From Riptortus pedestris (lineage: Eukaryota > Arthropoda > Insecta > Hemiptera > Alydidae), in contig CM032231.1 in assembly GCA_019009955.1 (NCBI GenBank), forward strand, positions 45,595,001 to 45,659,000: a stretch of DNA of 64,000 bases, written 5' to 3'. Positions 43,935 through 54,910 of the stretch are shown here, one piece after another. A model generated the notes under the pieces. It did no database searches. It saw only the letters and a list, made by a program, of their open reading frames with translations, and was not told where the DNA came from. Position 1 is the stretch's first letter, and every line of letters starts with the position of its first letter. Both the position numbers and the translations under genes were made by a program.

Positions 43935-44336
43935 TTTTATTATACGAGATACCTGCAAATATGTCCTGGTGACCCCCCCCCCCCCGTCTTAAGGCTTTGG
44001 GTTACTAAAATTTGATTGATTTAGATAACAATTATTCTGACACAATATTAATTACAGTACTAGTTATAGTACATAATTCTCAATATAATTAATATGTTAT
44101 ATTCTGATATATTTCAGTAATAATTTTTCTTTCCGGTGTGAGGCTGGCAGATCTGTTTGTTTACATTTCAAATGCTTCCTGTCGTCAGGTTATTAAAATT
44201 GACTGAAACATTTCTAATGTCCGTTTGTATTTATTCACTTAATATTCACGGTGGTGTTGTGTTATCAGTATGTAGATTTATCTATTACAAGGGAAAAGTG
44301 CTTAGTTAACGCAGCCCCTGCGTGACGGACTTTTTT
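43935..44336 (-). mobile_element. DINE-like element, variant copy
   Basis: The left end AGCAGATTTTTATTATACGA and the right end GTTAACGCAGCCCCTGCGTG then ACGGACTTTTT match family termini in reverse; C run at 43977-43985. The middle (44020-44270) differs from other copies but recurs at 59435-59660, so a second subfamily exists. Confidence 0.55.
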
Positions 44337-44339
44337 TAA

Positions 44340-44745
44340 TAATGGGCTGTCCTTATAAGTAGAGAACGCATGTCGTGAGATAAGTCGGAATGTTCTCTTT
44401 GCCTACATTCTGTAAGTATGTGTTTAACAGTGAGTCGAGTGTTGGAGTAGCTACAGGTAGGTCCGTTTTGTCTATGCATTAACTGGAGTGTGTACCCAAG
44501 TCTCAGTCTTGTCAGTGCTACCCGACCTCGCCTTTTCTAAACTTGAGAAGGGCATGGTTTGCCAGCCGTCCTCGTCTCACGCAAATGATTTGAAGAGTTT
44601 TCCAATGCTCCTGCCTATAACATGCATGTGTGAAATGACACAAAGTGTCTGGTGGAGTCATTGTTGTTATGTCGATAGTATTCCGGATTGTGACTTCTTT
44701 CGCTGTACTTTGAGTAATGCTTTGAATCCCAGATAGCCACAACAT
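44340..44745 (-). pseudogene. LINE C-terminal fragment (RNase H end and zinc knuckle)
   Basis: On the minus strand 44530-44340 reads RGRVALTRLRLGYTLQLMHR, then CSYSNTRLTVKHILTECRQ, the conserved ALTRLRxGHT...LTVEHILxxC end of I/jockey-group LINEs. Upstream (44745-44540), the frame with CRQEHWKTLQI and RGRLANHALLKF probably continues the same protein across a frameshift. It directly abuts the DINE-like element and begins beside a poly-T run (44750-44763). Confidence 0.65.
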
Positions 44746-44765
44746 AGTTTTTTTTTTTTTTTTGT

Positions 44766-45975
44766 AACTCCTTATATTTCTGGAAAAAATTGCAACTGCG
44801 TTATGCGATAACTAAACTCTTTTATGGAAAGAAAAGTGCTCTAAGATTTGGAACAAAGAGTGATTGGTTAACAATTTTATTTTGTAATTAGCTATCTTTA
44901 AAGGAATAATCGTCTCTAAATATATGAACTTAACATTAAGAACCATTATTTATTATCCTTAGAATATTGTTTTTGGAAATAATCTAAAATTTCTGTATTT
45001 CAATCTGTCATAGTCTTTTTAAGGCATAATGAGCAACCACACTGCAAAGCCTGCTCACTTAAATCATGAATAATAATACAAACGAAAAAATATTGAAACT
45101 TCTACTTACATAAAACGGTTATTATCAGTACTTATTATGAAGTAGGATGAACAAAAAGTAGTAATTAATTAGAAGGGATATTAAATATACTAAGAAAGCT
45201 CAGGAAAGAAAGATGAAAGAAACTTCTCTCTGTGTGTTGAGAGGATTATGATGGAAATTCACCGTGCTATGAAAAAATATTTTCCTTTTAATAGGTTTAC
45301 AGAAAAAGAAATAACATAACTGAATCCATTTAAGTTGTTACAGCCCCTTTCCGATTTAGAAAGTTATATTTCTTCTTCTGAGTTTATTATTAAGTCGCTC
45401 TTCAGACGTTTATAAAATTTCACGGATCATTAATTAATTAATTCTCTTTGTCTTTATCACAAAGTGGCTGGCTCGTTGAAAATAATACCAAATAAGAGGT
45501 ATTACAGTTTTGAAACAAACGAAATGTAAGTTAATAATAAAGCCAGACTATTAAGAGGAATAAAAAGAATCCTTAAAAGAAAATATGGATGCTTCAGTAG
45601 AGATTAATGTAGTGAGCATTTATAATCTCAGACTTAAAAAAAAAAAATAGCAACATCCACAGCTAAAAGCTTCTTCTTGAAATTTACTACCTAAAATATA
45701 CTCTCATTTAAACTTCAGCATGGGCGGTGAAGTTTTTATATACAAGCAGCATTCCTAGAACAGAGTCCACAATTATGTACCATAACCTGTAAGATTAGTT
45801 TTAATATTCAAGGGTCCAAACTGTTTCAATTAAATGTGATACATAAATATAGATGAAAAATTTGTATCAGACTTCTCCATGAATGATAATTGTTTTTTCA
45901 GGTAAAAATACCAGCTGGAAATAAGATGTTGAGTGTGTCAAATACTCAAAAGGAAAATCCCAGTTGTAGGAGTGG
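44766..45975. other. non-coding stretch
   Basis: 1.2 kb of AT-rich DNA without recognisable features. Confidence 0.6.
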
Positions 45976-45977
45976 GG

Positions 45978-46197
45978 TATTATTGCTACAAGATTCGTCC
46001 TATACGATTTTTCAAAACGTCACATAATAGATATTTCGAATTTTCAAACACAATATATATACACAGATTTAAAATTTTGAATGGACCTCATTTTGTTATC
46101 TGCTGGGCAGTATCGATTGACATTTGAAGAAATGTTTTGATAATCACGTCTTAACTATAAGCTTCTTAGCTGATTCCTCTTTAGGGAAATCTGCTAC
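45978..46197 (+). mobile_element. DINE-like element, 3' fragment
   Basis: AGTGGGGTATTATTGCTACA, TTTTGAATGGACCTCATTTT and the end CTGATTCCTCTTTAGGGAAA then TCTGCTA match the family. Confidence 0.6.
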
Positions 46198-46875
46198 ATA
46201 TTTTGATAAGGATACCATTGGCAGTTGGATTTCTATGCGATAGTTTTCTAAGTACTAACCTCACCTGAACTAGTTGTGTTTCAGTCATCTGACTGGTGTA
46301 GTCTTGTACGAAATGGGTACGTCCGTTGCAAGCTGTAGAACATTGAAGTAAATTATAGATTCCTTTTACACCTAACTTACTGATTGGAAGTTATAGACTA
46401 TTCTCTTCAAAATGGGGCAACGCTAAATATTTGAGATTTGGGGTTCACTAAAGCTTATATCAGTCAGGTGGAACTTAATACAGAAGTTGATTCAGTTGCC
46501 GTGAAGTTAGTTTAACTTTGTAAACCAAGTTTCTGATAAGCCAGTTTAACTAAAAGCTTCCAATCTTTGTTTCAATCGTTGACAGAAAACAGGATTAAGC
46601 TTTGAAGAACATCTGTCGCCTTTTTCGCACCTTCAAGAACTTGAGGGTGCGGTATCCTCTTCCTTCAGAGTTTTCACTAATTGAATTTGTAATTGATTGG
46701 CTTCACGCTCAATTAATGGGTAAAATTGTTAAAGTCCAGTTATTTCGATGCCAAAGAATTGCTATAAATGCGTAACCTAAGAGTGTTGAAGTTAAATTTT
46801 GTTGAACTCAATGAAAGTGAGGATGAATTAATTTGACGATTTACTGTACTGTATATTATAATAATACATAACACA
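46198..46875. other. non-coding stretch
   Basis: Nothing recognisable. Confidence 0.55.
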
Positions 46876-46966
46876 ATAATAATAATACATATTTATATTA
46901 TTTTATTAACGTCAACTTTTTTCAACTAAAGCTAATTGGGACGGGTCATCTACAGGTTACCACCCT
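46876..46966 (-). mobile_element. SINE 3' fragment
   Basis: AATAATAATACAT end, TTATTAACGTCAACTTTTTT, GGGACGGGTCATCTACAGGT, CACCCT. Confidence 0.75.
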
Positions 46967-47124
46967 AAATATCAATATGACTAACCATAAAACGACTAAC
47001 CTGAAACATAGAGTTAAGAATTATAAATACATTTTAACCTTATCTATAATTACCTGTTTATTATTATGCTGTTTCCCATTTTTATACACATTTTCATTTA
47101 ATAATATTTAAAAAAATATTTAAG

Positions 47125-47125
<1 letters not shown>

Positions 47126-47179
<54 letters not shown>
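47126..47179. repeat. (TA)n microsatellite
   Basis: About 26 TA units immediately before Helitron copy C. Confidence 0.95.
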
Positions 47180-47180
<1 letters not shown>

Positions 47181-48266
47181 TAGCTCAGATACCCGGCTTC
47201 GCCCGGGAATTCATTTGAGGCAGAATGGTGATGGTACTTTTTAGCAGGCTTTACATTGCACAATATTTTGACATTTACCCGTCCCAGTGTTTAGGATTGA
47301 TACCCGTCGTTGCCGTGGATTTGCTAATAATAGAATATTTGTTCGATAAGACTTCACTGTCTTCGATATTTTTATATTTCCCGTCTCTTATACATGTAAA
47401 TAAGGTGAATTTCTATTTCTGGCCTTCCTTATAACCCCTCTCCCGTTCGAACCTAAAAATTTTAATATAACTTATAATCATGGAAGAATTAATGCTAGTT
47501 GACATACCGAGCTTTGTTAAGTTCGTTAGTGCCCAATAAAATTGTTGGCTCCCGCTAAAGTTTTAACGTAAAACTCATTTATACTTAGGTATACGACAAA
47601 AGTGTATATAACAAAAGTTACTCCAAATAACAAAATAAACAACTTTTGTTATGTTTATATTTGCGGAAAAACCAATAGGAAACGAAATATCACTATTTTT
47701 AATTTCAGGCCTCCCTTATAACCCCCACTCCTGCCCGTCCCTAGAAATGTTGGTATGGCTTATTACAATGAAGGCGTTAGTGATAATGCACATACCGAGT
47801 TTTATTTAGTTCGGTTAAGTCATTTTTGGCAAATAATATTGTTGACTCCCGCTATAATTTTTAGCGTATAACGCATTTAAAATTCGGTATACGACGAAAG
47901 TGTATATAACAAAAGTTACTCTAAATAACAAAATAAACAACTTTTGTTATTTGAATATTTGCCAAAAAACCAATAGAAAACGAAATATCGCTATTTTTAA
48001 TTTCAGGCTTCCCTTATAACCCCCACTCCTGTTCGCCTCAGAGAAAATTAATATAGCCTAAAGTCTAAGTTGGGTTAGTAGTAATATACATACCAAGTTT
48101 CATAAAATTCGGTTCAGCCGTTTATGCGTGAAAAGGTAACAAACAAACAAACAAACAAACAAACATACACGAAAGAAACAAAATGCAGATATGGTGTCTA
48201 TGACATGTGAAACGAAAAGTTATCGTGAAATTTCGCGAAAAAAATCAATGTACAGACAGAGGTTAC

Positions 48267-48271
<5 letters not shown>
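47180..48271 (-). mobile_element. non-autonomous Helitron, copy C
   Basis: CTAG at 47180-47183 and hairpin CCCGGCTTCGCCCGGG at 47191-47207 mark the minus-strand 3' end. Two ~297-bp internal units (landmarks near 47638 and 47937). The 5' end AAAATTGTAACCTC meets a (TA)n at 48272. Very similar to copy A, including the CAAACAAACAAAC stretch. Confidence 0.65.

Positions 48272-48331
<60 letters not shown>
48272..48331. repeat. (TA)n microsatellite between Helitron copies
   Basis: About 30 TA units joining the 5' end of copy C to the 3' end of copy D. Confidence 0.95.
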
Positions 48332-48332
<1 letters not shown>

Positions 48333-49111
48333 TAGCTCAGATACCCGGCTTCGGGGCCCCGGGAATCGATCGTTAGTGCCCAACAAACTTGTTGGCTCCC
48401 GTTCTAGTTTTTAGTGTATATCTCCTTTATACTTTGTTGTACGACAAAAATGAATATAACAAAAGTTACTTTAAATAACAAGATAAACAACTTGTGACAT
48501 GTGCATATTTGCAGAAAAACCAATAGAAAACGAAATACCCCTATTTTTAATTTCAGGCCTTCCTTACAACCCCACTCCTGCCCGTCCCCAGAAATGTTAG
48601 TATGGCTTTTTATAATGAAGGTGATAGTGCTAATACACATAGGTACCGAGTTTTACTTAGTTCGGCTGCGTGTTTTGTGCCAAATAAAATTGTTTACTCC
48701 CCCTATAATTTTTAGCGTATAACTCATTTATACTTCGGTATACGACGAAAGTGTATATAAAAAAAGATACTCTAAATAACAAAATAAATAACTTTTGTCA
48801 AGTACATATTTGCAGAAAAACCAATAGGAAACGAAATATTGCTATTTTTAATTTCAGGCCTCCCTTATAACACCCACTCCTGTTCGTCTCAGGGAATATT
48901 AACATAGCCTAAAGTCTAAGTTGGGTTAGTAGTAATATACATACCAAGTTTCATAAAATTCGGTTCAGCCGCTTATGCGTGAATAGGTAACAAACAAACA
49001 AACAAATAAACAAACAAACAAACAAACAGACACCAAAGAAACAAAATGCAGTTATGGTGTCTATGACAAGTGAAACAAAAAGTTAACGTGAAATTTCGTG
49101 AAAAAAATCAA
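48332..49111 (-). mobile_element. non-autonomous Helitron, copy D (rearranged, truncated)
   Basis: CTAG at 48332-48335 is followed by an altered hairpin, CCCGGCTTCGGGGCCCCGGG. About 320 bp next to the terminus present in copy C are missing. Two internal units remain. The 5' end stops inside the AAAAAATCAAT block (49111) and lacks the TA-rich start. Confidence 0.6.
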
Positions 49112-49249
49112 TTGGTTAATCTATATGTTATTTAAACAAAATCTGCCAAAAGTGAATAATTTTTATTGATTATTTACAAAAAAATACAAAAGAAAAAAAA
49201 AGAAAAAGATAAATTAACACATTTAAAAAAAAATTATTCTTCTTTTTTA

Positions 49250-49342
49250 TTACAGTGAATGGTAGACTTCGCTACCCCAAGCGTTTCGGCAATGTAACGT
49301 AAGCTCCGGCCTTCCATCTAAGTTTGAATGACCCATTATTCT
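49250..49342 (-). pseudogene. Tc1-like transposase helix-turn-helix fragment
   Basis: The minus strand reads GRSLRYIAETLGVAKSTIH, the classic first HTH of Tc1/mariner transposases. Only about 30 codons remain, with stops on both sides and no catalytic domain nearby. Confidence 0.6.
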
Positions 49343-49621
49343 GGACCGAAATAAAAATAAAACATTAATTAAAGAAAATGCTTGGTTAATAATTAAAGAT
49401 GTTTAAATGTGCAAAAACCTACTTACAGTTTAGAATAGATCAACTTCACGACTAATCTAATCTGAGTTTTATCTAATTGTTTAATAATCCTGAAGGGATT
49501 AGTTCAATGGACTTAGACTCTAAATTCTCTGTAATAACTAGAATACCCACATAAAGAAAATTGCTGAAAATTAGCTTTTAATACGACAAAAATGAATTGT
49601 CCGATTTTCTTTTGCGGTTGA

Positions 49622-49623
<2 letters not shown>

Positions 49624-49674
<51 letters not shown>
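49624..49674. repeat. (TA)n microsatellite
   Basis: About 25 TA units, next to a DINE-like fragment. Confidence 0.95.
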
Positions 49675-49676
<2 letters not shown>

Positions 49677-49815
49677 CCCACTCCCACTTATGTCATATAA
49701 TCAATAAGATGTTATATTATAAAGCACTTTATTTGAAGCCTAAATACCAAATATTACTCTCATTGAACATGCACGTGGGTAATGTTCTTAGTAACGCAGA
49801 CGTGACGGAACGTTT
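49675..49815 (-). mobile_element. DINE-like element, 5' fragment
   Basis: CCCCCACTCCCACTTATGTC, TAAAGCACTTTATTTGAAGC, CCAAATATTACTCTCATTGA and AACGCAGACGTGACGGAACG follow family order in reverse. A short SINE-like remnant (CAGGTTACCACCCTTTTTA) follows at 49837. Confidence 0.55.
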
Positions 49816-50144
49816 TGCTACAATCACTGTTATACAGGTTACCACCCTTTTTAAAGAGGGTTTTATCCAATGAGTTCTTCACTACATTAAAGAAATTAAA
49901 CAATTGGTAATTGGACAGATCAACGATTAAAATGAACAATACAAAATAAAGTTTTCTTGTAGGAAAGTTCAATGCGAAGATATTGTTGCGAAAATTAAGT
50001 AGATGAATAATCCTTCAGAGAGAGAGAGAGAGAGTCGCGTATTTGGAAAGGCGGCGTAGATCAAAGAGATCGAGACGCTACTGGGCTCGTCCCGCCTAGC
50101 CTGGAATGAACTAGAACATTCCCCTTTGATCTATGCCGACCACC

Positions 50145-50182
50145 TATATATAAGGCACCAGCAAGCTGCTAGTGAGTCAGTT
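50145..50182 (+). promoter_or_regulatory. TATA box and TCAGTT initiator of the solo LTR
   Basis: TATATATAAG at 50145-50154 and TCAGTT at 50177-50182 (A+1 at 50179) are at the spacing expected of a core promoter. This is the clearest core promoter in the window. Confidence 0.7.
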
Positions 50183-50309
50183 TTATGCTCAGCGATCTTG
50201 ATGGTCACATCAGTGCTACAGTGCGACTTAGTGCAGTGCGGTAAAGAGTTTTTATAAGAAAAACAGTGCTGTGCCGTGACTGTAAGTAACAGTTTAGTGC
50301 CGTATTTAA

Positions 50310-50400
50310 GACAGTGCAGTGCCGCGAAGTAAAGGACAGTGCAGTGCCGCGAAGTAAAGGACAGTGAAGTGCCGCGAAGTAAAAGGACAGTGCAGTGCCG
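50310..50400 (+). repeat. 25-bp minisatellite in the LTR leader
   Basis: Three full units and a partial of ACAGTGCAGTGCCGCGAAGT plus AAAGG. Downstream of the inferred start, so it would be transcribed. Confidence 0.85.
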
Positions 50401-50689
50401 TCTTTCTGTGAATTTCAGTGAATTATTGGACTGTGACTCATTGAAGAACAGTAACGCTATCAGTGTATACTGTGAGTAGTAATTAAGAATAATCACCAAG
50501 TTTATTGTGTATTGTGAAATAAATTTTGCAGTGATAAAAACTGTGAAACTTGCGAGTATTTAATTTTGCAATCCAAAAGAACTCTTATTAAAAACGTTTA
50601 TTACTGATTTGGTAATACAAAAACGTAACAATATGTATTTCAGTTGGTTCAATGCCTGCATCTATTCTAATTAAGGGGTTGTAACAAAC

Positions 50690-50949
50690 GCCCCGCTTAT
50701 AATTTCTAATTTTGTTTGGGATGGAGGAGGGAGGGGGTATAAAGTAATGGGTATATGTAGTTGAGGATGGCCATAAAACCTGACCTTTGACTGGGGTGGG
50801 GATAGGGGTGGGTTTGGTAGGAGTGGGGATGTGACCCGGCGCAACAGGCATAAAGGGCAGACCTCCGCTAGCTGGCTCAGTCCTCTGCCGACAACACTCT
50901 GGGAAGGAGCTCCGGAGGTGGACAACACACAGACATCGCACTCACAGGT
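50690..50949 (+). promoter_or_regulatory. GC-rich promoter-like patch with possible first exon
   Basis: An isolated GC-rich stretch. CATAAAGG at 50849-50856 lies 30 bp before TCAGTC (50877-50882, A+1 at 50879). A possible 69-nt non-coding exon ends at a 5' splice site, CACAG|GTAGCT (50943-50953). No downstream exon found. The frame on the other strand runs on into the LTR and is not convincing. Confidence 0.3.
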
Positions 50950-51189
50950 AGCTCAAAACATATTTCATCTCCTTATCTCTTTTATAGAATAATCATTCTA
51001 AAGGAGGAACTTTTTCAATTTTTTCATGACTTTTTAATTCTCAATTGGGGTTTTTAGAAGTTTACATCATAATTAATTGACTTCTGTGTTCCTCCTGTTC
51101 TCTGGTGGTTCATACAACTATTTCAATTGTTAATCCAAAGATTCTTACTTATAATAATCATTTTATAGTGATAAAATGTACATACTTAC

Positions 51190-52548
51190 GATAAAAAATG
51201 TGATTTTCATTTTCAAACTCAATCTGTTCACTAAAAGTATTAAAGAAGATGAAAACTGCATTTCTTTTCACTACTGATCCTTTCCATTTGTAGATTCAAG
51301 AACGGCAATGCTTAACCCGAAGGTTTTTCACATATTATAATAAAGTTTTCATATTATGATACAAAATGCAATTTTCGTTTTCAAACTCAAATTGTTAACT
51401 AAAAAACACTTCAAATGATGAAAATTGCATTCTTTTACTCATTTTTCCTTCCATTTGTAGATTCAAGAAAGGCGAAGGTTAAGCCGAAGTTGTTGCACAT
51501 ATTAATATAAAGTTTTTATATTATGATGCAAAATGCAATTTTCGTTTTCAAACTAAAATTGTTAACTAAAAAACACTTCAAATGATGAAAATTGCATTCT
51601 TTTACTCATTGTTCTTTCCATTTGTAGATTCAACAACGCTAATAATTAATCCGAAAGTGTTGCACATATTATAATAAAGTTTTCATCTTGTGATACAAAA
51701 TGCAATTTTCATTTTCAAACTCAAATTGTTAACTAAAAAATATTCAAATGATGAAAATTGCATTTTTTTACTCATTGTTCTTTCCTTTTGTAGATTCAAG
51801 AACGGCAGTAGTTAATCCGAAAGTGTTGCATATATTATAATAAAGTTAACATATGTATGATACCAAATGCGATTTTCGTTTTCAAACTCAAATTGTTAAC
51901 TAAAAAAATATTCAAATGATGAAAATTGTATTTTTTTACTCATTGGTCTTTCCATTTGTAGATCCAAGAACGGCAGTAGTTAATCCGAAAGTGTTGCTTA
52001 CATTATAATAAAGTTTACATATTTATGATACCAAATGCGATTTTCGTTTTCAAACTCAAATTGTTCACTATCAAAACTTGAAATGATGAAAATTGCATTT
52101 TTTTCACTCCGTTGCTTTCTATTTGTAGATTCAACAACGGGAATGTTTAATCCGAAGGTGTCGAATTTATTATAATATAGTTTTCATCTTATGATACAAA
52201 ATGCAATTTTCGTTTTCAAACTCAAATTGTTCACTAAAAAAACATCAAATAATGAAAATTGCATTTTTTGACTCTTGATGCTTTGCATTTATAGACTCAA
52301 GAACGGGAATTTTTAATCCGAAGGTGTTGAATTTATTATGATATAGTTTAAATACCTATGGTACAAAATTCAATTTTCGTTTTCAAGCACAAATTGTTCA
52401 CTAAAAAAAACTTCAAATGGAGAATATTGCATTTTTCTTTTGCTCATGATTCTTTCCATTTGTAGATTCAACAACGGCGATGGTTAATCCGAAGGTGTTG
52501 CATTTATTATAATATAGTTTACAAACTTATGATACCAAATGCAATTTT
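51190..52548 (+). repeat. 167-bp satellite array, eight units plus a partial
   Basis: Unit starts (GATACAAAATGCAATTTTCG) at about 51190, 51358, 51525, 51692, 51859, 52027, 52193, 52360 and 52531. Each unit contains TGCAATTTTC and its inverse GAAAATTGCA about 45 bp apart, and the block TTTCCATTTGTAGATTCAAG. Units differ by roughly 10-15%. No frame is shared between units. Confidence 0.9.
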
Positions 52549-54735
52549 GAAAAGAGAGAGAGATTCAGACTTCCCAAATATTTATGGTTAAAATAAAACA
52601 ATTTTGTAACACCTATCTTTGACTTGAAAAATACTGCAGAAGGAAATTACGAAAACATTTTTTTTATCAGTCTTCAATATTGGGGGTAAATAAATAAATC
52701 TGAATGTTACATTCGATATCTTTCTTACATTTTATAGTAAGAAATACATGGAATGTCTACCAGTAGACCTATAGTGAATGTGTCTCAGAGGTGCTCTTTC
52801 TTAGCGAAGAAGTGTAATTTTTTTTTTCTTCTTGAAATTCTAGCAGATTTGGTATCAAAATCAAAATATGTAATTAGAAGTTTCAGTTTTCCCCAAGTGG
52901 ATCGAACTCTACTCAAATAGTCAACATCTTAAACATTGTAATTAATCTTTTAAGTTATTTATTTATTTCATAATATGGTCTCGAGCTGTTGGATTTTAGC
53001 ATAATAGGCAGCAGTATATATATTTTTCATATGAAAAACCTCTATTGATAATTGAATTTCTTTATCATATATGATTTTATTTTTTATTGTGAACCATGGA
53101 AGCAGAAGCGACCAGCGTAATATTCACATCGCTTGTTAAAGGTACTTTTATGTCATATATCTGATTTCTTTGTTGCATTCTTCAATCTCAATAGATTGTC
53201 CGTCTAAAGGTAAAACTAACACAGTATAAAAAATGTAGAAAATTATAAAAACAAAAAAGAAAAAACTAGAACTTTTTAAGCTGAATCATTACCGGTAAGC
53301 AGCAGTCGGATGGTTGAGCTGCCAGACTTTTTTCCAAGCAGTTAAAACACTTCACTGCCCAACTTTCTTCTTAAATTGAGTGAGTGTTGCAGTGCCAACA
53401 TATTTTTTTTCAAGGTTTCATTTAAATAAAAGTTTCTGTAACACTTATTGCTAAATTTTAAGATACCAATGGTTTCAGAATAAAAATATAGTATAATTAA
53501 TATTGTGAGAAATAAAAACACTCCCCTTAGCTTTAGTTATAAAAGAAATACAATTTTATGTGGATGCTAGAATATTTGAACTGGCAAAATAATAAATATT
53601 AAACACATATATTATTTCTAGACCTCTTTGTTCGTGAAATAATACCTCCTAAATTTATTATAAATTTCCAATCTATTTTCCACAAACGTTATACCTACAA
53701 TAAATGATTGCGTCAATAGAATAAATAATGATTACCATTTATAATACTTGTCTCAAATACTTTCTCTGTTTAGATCTATTTTTTTTCTAAGTCTTTAAAA
53801 GTTAGCACAGCTTGTATTTTACTATTTATTTTAACCTCGGACTTTCTATGTTGATTATTATAATTTTAATTCATATAATTTTTGTACGTTATTTATTCCT
53901 TTCTATAAATTCAAAAAAGTCTAATTACTAAAATACTATATAAAATTGTATTTTATCAGGGTTTACTATAGGAATATACTCCCTTTTAGTAAAATTATTC
54001 ACAAGCCTCATATTTCACAAACGCAAAGCATGGGATCGAAGAAAACAAGCGGTCCCGTACAATCAAAGCTCTGAAATTCAATCACCTGTAAACTTTCATC
54101 ATCTCTGTCTGTGCAATAGCCAGAATAATGCTCTAAAAGGGGCCATAATGAAAACATGAAATTCATTGATATATGAATTTTAGTGGCCTGAATTGTTTGA
54201 AATCATTTCAATTGTTTTATAGTTAAATAATTAACAATTTTGTACTAGTTTTACATGTATTATTTTTAGGTAATGCTTAATAAAACAGCAATTTCATTTT
54301 TTATATGACTGTTATTTTTTGTATTTCTAGAAGGCGTATCTCTTCAACTTACATCCATCTAAATTTAACATCATAAGAATGGACAACGCCCTTCTGTGAG
54401 CATCATACATTTCGACCTTTTTTTTCAAAAATTACAGGTAAGAAACTATTTTAAAAATATAATATTATTTTTTAATAGGGTTATTGGTTCTTTCTATTAT
54501 TATAGTTTGTAAAGAAAATATTATGCGTCTCTCAAGAATGATCGTCCCAGCCGAAACACCATCTTTGTTCGATCTATGACGTAATAAACTTTATGAACTC
54601 AAATATTAGTTTCAACAAAGTTTCGCCAGCTGCTACGGTCACCAAAGCCAATATAGTTCAAACTTTGCCCTCATAAAGTTATTGCTAATATCTGGTAAGG
54701 AGATGTTGCACACAGCAGTTACAACACTTGTAAAA
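52549..54735. other. non-coding stretch
   Basis: 2.2 kb of AT-rich DNA without a supportable gene or repeat. Confidence 0.6.
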
Positions 54736-54739
54736 TATA

Positions 54740-54910
54740 CTTGTTGATGAGCAGGCTGGCGCGACTTTATTACAGATATGAGTTGGTAGGATTGAGGCGT
54801 TGCTGCGTCAACACACCCTCTGGCAGCGAGCGAAGGACAACGCAGGTACCTGAGGCGTCGCCACATCAAGGTCAACCCCGCCCCACCCACCCCTTCAAAC
54901 CACAGATCGA
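54740..54910. other. isolated GC-rich patch
   Basis: GC-rich sequence (TGCTGCGTCAACACACCCTC; CCCCGCCCCACCCACCCC) in AT-rich surroundings. AACGCAG|GTACCT at 54839-54850 resembles a 5' splice site. Frames of 104 (minus) and 62 (plus) codons exist but resemble nothing. Confidence 0.3.

Larger units (their letters stand above)
49984..50630 (+). mobile_element. solo LTR with 4-bp TSD
   Basis: Begins TGTTGCG and ends CGTAACA (short terminal inverted repeat, TG...CA), flanked by ATAT at 49980-49983 and 50631-50634. 647 bp. It holds a TATA box, an initiator, a 25-bp minisatellite and AATAAA at 50517-50522, the layout of an LTR retrotransposon promoter and polyadenylation region. No internal domains or second LTR are present, so it is the product of LTR-LTR recombination. 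Gypsy-type is likely from the 4-bp TSD. Confidence 0.82.

Noticed and set aside
44488..44736. 82-aa forward ORF
   Set aside because: Antisense to a recognisable LINE C-terminus.
50310..50400. Regular short repeats as a CRISPR array
   Set aside because: Units are contiguous without spacers and lie in an LTR of a eukaryotic genome.
50588..50941. 117- and 85-aa reverse ORFs, Pro-rich
   Set aside because: The longer one runs into the solo LTR end; GC-rich shadow without a known domain.
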